From: Prosopocoilus inquinatus | Lineage: Eukaryota > Arthropoda > Insecta > Coleoptera > Lucanidae | DNA: 64,000 nucleotides | Reading direction: 5' to 3' | Assembly (NCBI GenBank): GCA_036172665.1 | Contig: JAYKNF010000015.1 | Coordinates: forward strand, 2,976,001-3,040,000 | In this document: positions 57,511-64,000 of the stretch, in pieces | How positions within the stretch are numbered: the first letter of the stretch is position 1 | How the letters are laid out: each line of letters begins with the position of its first letter | The notes under the pieces: generated by a model | Database searches by the model: none | What the model was told of the DNA's origin: nothing | The model's input: only the letters and a program-made list of their open reading frames with translations | Position numbers and translations under genes: made by a program

Positions 57511-57860
57511 TTTTTTTTTTCGTACCATTCTAGCCCCAAGCTTTCTTAGCTTGTCGGGGAGGCGCGTGACTAGTTACTCTTATTGCCGTTAGCGGCTGCG
57601 GCCGTCTTACATTTGTTATTTCTCCTTCGGCATTCGCCTTACAAACTGGGGAAACGCAGAAAACCCAATGCAGAAAACCCAATTTGAAGGATAAGAAGTA
57701 AGAATCCGAAACATCGTCCGACACATACATAAGTACTCTATCTCTCACATAGAGAATCCATATGCACCAGGAAGAGATTCGAACTCTCGCCTAATACTTA
57801 CCCAGCCCAGCGTCAAACGCTTTGTCAGAACACTCAACCAACTCGGCTATGCAACTACTA
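57511..57860 (-). mobile_element. tRNA-derived SINE
   Basis: On the minus strand the head reads GCATAGCCGAGTTGGTTGAG, with a pol III A box TAGCCGAGTTGG (57838-57849). About 60 bases on lies a B box GAGTTCGAATCTC (57774-57786). The body then ends in a run of ten A (57511-57520). The A and B boxes look intact. The ORF at 57530-57748 is a frame through the body. No clear target duplication was seen. Confidence 0.75.
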
Positions 57861-59728
57861 TTTCCAAAGTAGTTTGCGATGCATTAAGTATTTATCTTGG
57901 AATTAAAAATATTTCTGGGTCTATGCATTGGCGCAACCCCACTCCAGCGTGACATCACAAAATTCTATCCATGGAATATTTCTATCTCGCTTTTCGTCGC
58001 ATTTTGGTCGGTCAAGACCACGCCCTTCAGTGTTCCTCGCCCCTTACCGTCGCCCCGCAGGAGAAATTTTAAAGAAAGTCGCGCACCCCCTTAATAATGA
58101 AAACTGAAGCAGAAAGTTTTAATTTCTACGTTCCTAAATGCATATTAATAAAAAATAAGCTGTATTTAAAGCTGTATTTATTAAATTTAAGTGGGATGTT
58201 TTGCAAATGAGTTATTCACAGGACGTTAATAGTAAGAAAATAGTTTTTAAACTTTAAAATGGACAGTATGAAATCGCAAGGAACACTCTACGTTTCGCTA
58301 TCGCTTTGTCAGGGTGTAGCCTATTACAAGCCAAAAATTGATATTATGGTTTTTATTGCACAAAAACGCAATATCATAAACAAGGTAAGTCCGAGCTTTT
58401 TTAAAACAATGAAAGTACCTCTGAAATGGTTAATTTTTCTTGTATCACACGTTGAATAAATTTTTTTTTAATTTCATGAAGAATTCAAAAATGCATCAAA
58501 AAATGGGTATTCCATCTAAAATAAGATAGTTGACAGCAACTTCTGGTGTAAGCGGAAGTGTCGGAAAGTTGAAAATATTTTAACAGATCATTAACGTATT
58601 ATCATTAACTTAACTAGCTGCCAAATATGAAATAGAAATTCAAAGGGGATGTCCGTAAATTTCTGACGAACGGGTTCCGTGAATCACCCTGTGTAAGTGT
58701 CCCAACAGTGTATTCTCGGGCTATATCTCGATAGAAGATACAAAAAAAGTTTCAAGATATTTTTGTTTTAAATTTTAGAGTTCTGTAACATTAAATTATT
58801 TCCACCTATACAGAGTGAATCCAACTACTACTAATTTTTTAACTTATTTTTTAAGCCCTTTTTTTCAATTCTTATAAAACAGGCTTTTAGCCGTCTAACA
58901 AAATTTAAACATTTGAGTGATATCTTATTGGCTGAGATAAATTACATTAAATTAAAATTAAAATTAGTAGTTTTCGTTGAACACAACCTATTTATTATTT
59001 TTCTGTATTTTTGTTTTGTTCTTTAGAAGTTAAAAACTTTTCGCGAAAATTTGATAACATTTTAATAAAAAATGAGCCTATGAAATGAAAAAAAAAACAA
59101 TTTTATTGCTGGGTAAAAAACCGTAATGTAAGTTTGTTACCGAAATTATATTTTCGACAGTGAAGACCACCTTTTTTGTCTAAAAACTTCATCGAATGTT
59201 TTAAGTTATGTTCGTGTAACGTAATACCAGATATCAAAGGGAAGGATTTTTTCTTGTTTTATTTCTTTCACTTATTTTAACGCATTACCGAAATGACGAG
59301 CTAAAAGTGTACGCATCTAATTATTGCTATTTATCGTCATGCTGTGTTACAACTAACAACAAATATGAATATTTTACTTGCTCTGGCACTTTAACGCAGC
59401 TATACTCTGCTTCACTAACACAAAAAGAGATTGTCGTTGTCGACGTGTAGGATAAACTAGGTAAGATGATTTAACTTTGACATTGCCGAAATAACAAATT
59501 TACGGACAATACTTAGCAAAAAAAACTGCAGCAATGCGATTTTAGAGGTTTACACCATCTTAAGCATATATTCTACTGGCAGTACTGATCAACAAAGAAA
59601 AGACAAATAGGACTAGCTAAAAAAGGGCTATTTTTAGCGACTTTTGTTGTAAACTGGGACAATTACCGAAATGACGTTTTTCACACTAAAATCCTGAAAA
59701 AAAATGTAGGTTGGAGAATATGCGCTTA
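57861..59728. other. No supported gene
   Basis: Short ORFs at 57897-58094 and 58259-58459 have no domain signals. The remainder is AT-rich. Confidence 0.5.
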
Positions 59729-59940
59729 TGTTATTACACCAAATAAAAATGAACTTGAGGTGTCGAGATAGATAGCGCTAAAGGGTAGTTCATAGGGACT
59801 GTAGTTCATATGTATCACAAGGTAGACGGAATGTACAAATAAACGGGGAGTCCCGCCATTCGGCCCAAGACCGTTGTTGGTGTTTCATTTCCGACGTTGC
59901 TCCAAGCCTCCTTTGTTATTATTGTACCCAAGACATAACA
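59729..59940 (+). repeat. 5' LTR of gypsy element 4 (inferred borders)
   Basis: TGTTAT...ATAACA inverted ends, 212 bp, the same length as the LTR of element 3. The right border is supported by the primer-binding site three bases later. The left border rests on the ends only. Confidence 0.65.
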
Positions 59941-59943
59941 TAT

Positions 59944-59961
59944 TGGCGACGAGACGGGATT
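59944..59961 (+). other. Primer-binding site of gypsy element 4
   Basis: TGGCGACGAGACGGGATT three bases after the LTR. It differs from the TGGCGCAGTC type of the other elements, so a different tRNA primer is likely. Confidence 0.75.
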
Positions 59962-60015
59962 TTGTTGTCGCGGTAATAAGCGAGATTAATAGAATTCGAA
60001 AAAGAAGCAGTGAAA

Positions 60016-60243
60016 ATGCAGCAAGGAAGCCCGCAGGCAGGTAATGCACCGACCGCGTGGTTCGGACATATTGAACACTTTGATATAAGAAATGGTGATT
60101 TTGAGAGTTACTTGGAAAGAGTGGGGCAGTTGTTTCTGTGTAATGATGTAGCAGAAGAAAGGAAAGTCTGCATGCTGTTGACGTTAATAGGGGGTGAAAC
60201 ATACACGGTGTTGAGACTTATTAGCACCAGAGTTGCCAAGTAA
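60016..60243 (+). pseudogene. gag: Gag N-terminus of gypsy element 4
   Basis: The ATG at 60016 opens the capsid N-terminus (FGHIEHFDIRNGDFESYLERV, ERKVCMLLTLIGGE). A one-base loss near 60213 ends this frame at 60243. The protein continues in the next frame at DLLAPELPSNQSYVQ. Confidence 0.88.
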
Positions 60244-62218
60244 TCAAAGTTATGTTCAGATTACCGCAGTTTTGAAGGGTCACTTCAGTCCCAAGCCATT
60301 GGTCATTGCAGAACGGGTGAAATTTCACAGCTGCAAACAAGAAAGTACAGAAGGTATAGCTGCCTTCGTGGTCAAGTTAAAAAATTTTGCGAAGAGCTGT
60401 AATTTTGGAGCATTTCTGCAGGAGTCACTCACTGACAAGTTTGTTTGGGGTCTTTATGAGGAACAAATTAAGCGTAGGCTACTCACAGAAAGGGACCTGA
60501 CCTTCGAAAGGGCCGTGAACATTGCAAAAGGAATGGAACTTGCAATGCAGCAGTCTCGAATATTAACCCCGGGAGGAGGAGTGAACAAATTGGACCGGCA
60601 GGATCCCGAGGAGAAGACATCGAGTCAGCGAAAGATGTACAGAGCACCTAAAGGAGGTTCGACAAGTAGCAGTCGAGGAACCAAGCAACCTAAAGAAGCT
60701 CAGCAAGGGACAAGAAAGAAACCTTCGCAGCAGCCTCGAGGGGGATGCTATCGTTGTGGGGGCAATCATGAAGCGCACACATGTCCAGCAAAAACATGGG
60801 AGTGTTTTCGGTGTAAAAAGGTAGGACATACAAAAAGAATGTGTAAGTCTAAGATAAATGTAATGAATGAGTCATCAGAATCAACTGATAGTTTAAGATT
60901 AGGATGTGTAAGTTCTATAAATAAGTTAGAAAAGCCCATGCATCAAAGTTTAAAAGTATACGGTAAAGCAGTTGTATTTGAATTAGATACGGGTGCTAGT
61001 CGTACCATAATGTCTGAATGTAGTCAAAAAAAGTATTTTGTAAACTTGGAGCTAGAACCTAGTAATTGTAATTTATCAGTATTAACGGATGAAAAAGTGT
61101 GGGTGTTAGGGGAAATACAGGTTACAGTAGAAGCAGCGGGAAGAAAAGTGAAATTACCGATTGTAGTTATAAGAGGTAGTGATTTTGTACCATTGTTAGG
61201 GCGCAATTGGTTAGAGACCTTATGGCCTAATTGGAGAAAAACGTGTGCTCTTGAATTAAAGTCACATATAAATGAGATTACAGAATTTCAAAGTATTGAT
61301 ACAAATAAATTTCCCAGTGTATTTAAAAATAACCCGACAACTTGTATAAAAGAGTTTGTTGTAGAATTCAATGTTAAAAAGGAGGCAACTCCAGTATTTA
61401 GTAAGGCATACACTGTCCCTTATCCTATTAAAGAAAAGGTGGAGGCGGAAATAAATAGATTAGTAGAAGCAGGTATTGTTAAAACAGTTAGTCAAAGTGA
61501 TTGGGCTAGTCCTATTGTAGTAGTAAGAAAGAGTAACGGTGAAATTCGGTTATGTGTTGACTTAAAGAAAACGGTCAACAAAGTTATTGAAATAGACTAT
61601 TACCCGCTTCCTGTGCCAGCAGACATTTTCGCATCTCTAGCAGGATCCAAAGTCTTCACCGTATTGGATCTACAGGGGGCATACCAGCAGTTGAGAGTTA
61701 AAGAAACATCACAAAAGTATTTAACTGTTAATACACATTTAGGGTTATTCAGATTTACCAGATTGTGTTTTGGAATTTCTTCGGCACCGGCAATTTTCCA
61801 GTCAATCATGGATCAGATTTTGAGTGGTTTGGAATCTGTATTTTGTTACTTGGATGATATTTTGATCGGTGGGGAAGATTTTGAGTCGTGTCGTCAAAAA
61901 TGCGAGGAAGTTCTGAAAAGACTTGAAAAATACAATGTGAAAGTAAATTTAAGTAAATGTAAATTCTTTCAAAATAAAGTAAGATATTTAGGTCATGTAA
62001 TAGATGGCGAAGGTATTCATCCAGATAAACAAAAAGTTGATGCAATTGTGAAGGCACCAGTGCCTGTGAACGTAACACAGTTGAAAGCATATCTGGGACT
62101 AATAAATTTCTACGTGAAATTCATGCCAAAAGCATCAATAATTTTAGGACCTTTGAATGAGTTGACGAAGAAAAACACAGAGTATGTGTGGACAAAGGAT
62201 TGCCAAAGAGCTTTTTAG
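60233..62218 (+). pseudogene. pol: Gag C-terminus, protease and reverse transcriptase of gypsy element 4
   Basis: Residues ~1-115 are the capsid C-terminus. Two CCHC-like knuckles (CYRCGGNHEAHTC and CFRCKKVGHTKRMC) lie at ~170-205. Protease DTGAS follows near residue 253, and LLGRNW further on. RT has VLDLQGAYQQL (motif A), CFGISSAP (motif B) and CYLDDILIGG (motif C). Gag and pol share one frame, as in some Ty3/gypsy lineages. The frame ends at TAG 62216-62218 in the connection to RNase H. Apart from the shift upstream, everything needed for RT activity is present. Confidence 0.92.
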
Positions 62219-63754
62219 AAAAGTAAGGAATTGATCGCAAGTAATCAAGTATTAACCCATTATGATATTGCAAAACCAATTGTTATTACAACTGATGCCA
62301 GTAATTACGGTGTGGGGGCAGTACTCAGTCATGAAGTGGATGGTGTAGAAAAACCAATTATGTTTGCTTCCAGTACTCTGTCCTCAGCAGAGAAGAATTA
62401 TGCCCAGGTAGAGAAGGAAGCATTAGCGATCATCTTTGCTGTCAAGAGGTTCCATAAGTATATCTACGGAAGAAGTTTTACCCTGATAACAGACCACCAA
62501 CCATTGCAAGTCATCTTCAATCCAAATAAAGCGGTGAATGTGATGTCAGCGTCGAGAATCATTCGATGGGCGCTCGTATTGTCCAACTACCGGTATGAAA
62601 TAAGGTACAAAAAAGGCAGCAGCATTGGAAACGCGGATGCATTATCGCGGTTGCCTCTGAAGGAAGGAACAGGGGTACCAGAAACAATAAATTCATTTAA
62701 TGAAGAGGAAGTGGAGTTGATTAGTTTTGAAGAGATTGCAGCGGAAACTAAGAAGGATGGCATCCTAGCAAAGGTTTTGGATTTAACGAAGAGAGGGTGG
62801 CCAAGTCAGATTAAAGAAGAGGAGTTAAAACAGTATTTTAGACGCAAAGACGAGTTATCTATTGAAAGAGGATGTCTGATGTACGGTACAAAAGTGGTAA
62901 TTCCTATGAGATTGTGGGAAATATTAAATCTGTTTCACGAGACTCATACAGGTATTGTAAGAACAAAAATGTTGGCACGGTCAATTTGTTGGTGGCCTGG
63001 TATGGAGGAACAGATTGAAACAAAAATAGCTTCCTGCCAAAGTTGCCAGATGATGAGAAGTGTGAGCAGAACTGCAGAATTGATAAATTGGCCTAAACCA
63101 GGTAACAACTTCGAGAGAGTGCATCTGGATTTTTTTAAATTTAGACAAGAATTTCTGATTATGTATGATTACAAATCAAAATGGATTGATGTTAAAGTCA
63201 TGGAAGGAACAGATGCAGGTAAGGTCATCGACAAATTAAGAGAAATGTTTGCGATTTATGGATTACCGAGAAATGTAGTCTGCGATAATGGTCCGCCATT
63301 TAATTCATCGGAGTTTTCGAAGTTTTGCAACGTAAACGGAATTAACTTACTGCATAGTCCGCCAAGGCATCCGGAAAGTAATGGTTTCGCGGAAAAGGGT
63401 GTTGACATTGTAAAGAGAGGGTTGAAGAAGAAATTGATAGAAAATGACCAAAAGGAATTCCCTTTAACAAATTTCCAAGTTTTGCAAAATTTTCTCTTTG
63501 CTTACAGAAATACACCCAATATAGTGTCAGAGTTAACACCAGCTGAAATGATTTTCAAAACGGCTCCTAGAACACGTTTTAACTTACTGAAACCAGCATT
63601 TGGAACAGGTAAATTAGGAATAAAGGATAAAATAGATTCGAAAGAGAAAGAGTATAAACCAGGAGAAAAAGTTTGGATTAGGAACAGAAATATAGTGAGA
63701 AACCCAATTTATAAATGGATTCCTGGAATCATTATAAAGCAGACTCAAGACTAA
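62219..63754 (+). pseudogene. pol: RNase H and integrase of gypsy element 4
   Basis: Same frame as the RT segment, downstream of the TAG. RNase H shows TTDASNYGVG, QVEKEALAI and ITDHQPL. The integrase zinc motif is HETHTGI...ASCQSCQ. The catalytic core has HLDFFK, CDNGPPF and ESNGFAEKG with a 35-residue D-E spacing. The C-terminal module (EKVWIRNR...YKWIPGII) reaches TAA 63752-63754, beyond which the frame stays open to the window edge, so this stop also looks premature. Confidence 0.9.
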
Positions 63755-64000
63755 AGTCCAACTTTATACGTGGTGGAGATGAGTCAGAAAGAGAGAATAG
63801 TACATCGCCAGGATGTGAGAAAATCAGCAGTAGATGTCACAGTTCCTAGACTGCCTGAGATAGATTGGGAAAGATCTAGGGAACTGACCTTGGAAGATCA
63901 AACGACGAGGCAAATGACAAGACTGATGAACAGACCAGATGAAAGAACGGAAGAGTCAAGAATAGAAATCGAGGACGAAGTCTTAAATGAACCCAGGCTA

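Larger units (their letters stand above)
59729..64000 (+). mobile_element. Ty3/gypsy element 4 (runs off the window)
   Basis: 5' LTR, primer-binding site, gag and pol in order on the plus strand. The 3' LTR lies outside. Protease, RT, RNase H and integrase motifs are all intact. The breaks I see are one frameshift in gag (about 60213), TAG at 62216-62218 and TAA at 63752-63754. Confidence 0.9.

Noticed and set aside
57530..57748. 72-codon minus-strand ORF
   Set aside because: It lies wholly inside the SINE body.
57765..57860. Functional tRNA gene
   Set aside because: A and B boxes are present, but the spacing, lack of a closed acceptor stem and the long tailed body indicate a tRNA-derived SINE.

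Overview
The window is AT-rich eukaryotic DNA made almost entirely of nested transposable elements. Gag-pol and gag-env LTR elements, a PIF/Harbinger transposon, a non-LTR LINE, a tRNA-derived SINE, many MITEs, and short GT-AG introns point to an arthropod, most likely an insect. I recognise no ordinary host gene.

Layout. 1-2060: small palindrome, a direct duplication and a minisatellite-bearing repeat. 2114-5235: a 3.1-kb foldback element in a 9-bp target-site duplication (TSD). 6353-10481: a complete but dead Ty3/gypsy element (minus strand, 176-bp LTRs, 5-bp TSD). 10490-14135: a PIF/Harbinger transposon whose Myb-like gene (+) converges on a five-exon HARBI1-like transposase (-). 14136-19140: a repeat unit with a broken YqaJ-nuclease-like gene, split by a 1.8-kb long-inverted-repeat element. 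19151-22031: a very young errantivirus-like LTR element that carries gag and env but no pol. 23104-25725: a hAT-type MITE with a second TIR element inserted at its last bases. 26255-33683: a LINE broken by short repeats, by a second copy of the YqaJ-type unit and by a ten-unit 148-bp satellite. 34802-38199: a tandem dimer of the TIR element inside one 8-bp TSD. 38402-39337: an unexplained 0.38-kb direct duplication. 39339-about 42720: a 5'-truncated gypsy element (minus). 42737-52662: a two-gene DNA-transposon-like locus, with a C2H2/TNP2-type transposase split by two insertions followed by a gene with a CIDE-N-like domain. 55396-56843: an inverted copy of part of that locus. 57511-57860: a SINE. 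59729-64000: a third gypsy element (+), cut by the window edge.

How the parts work together. Three insertions can be undone on paper because removing one TSD copy restores the interrupted sequence: the Harbinger MITE and the CACTA-like element in the TNP2-type gene, and the hAT MITE, whose uninterrupted target survives at 6062-6150. The gag-env element is the most interesting unit: its LTRs differ at one base, both ORFs are open, and a consensus splice donor before gag pairs with an acceptor one base before the env ATG. The TNP2-type plus CIDE-N-like gene pair is the second candidate for something poorly described.

Limits: all family calls were made by eye from motifs. No database search, alignment score or expression data was available.
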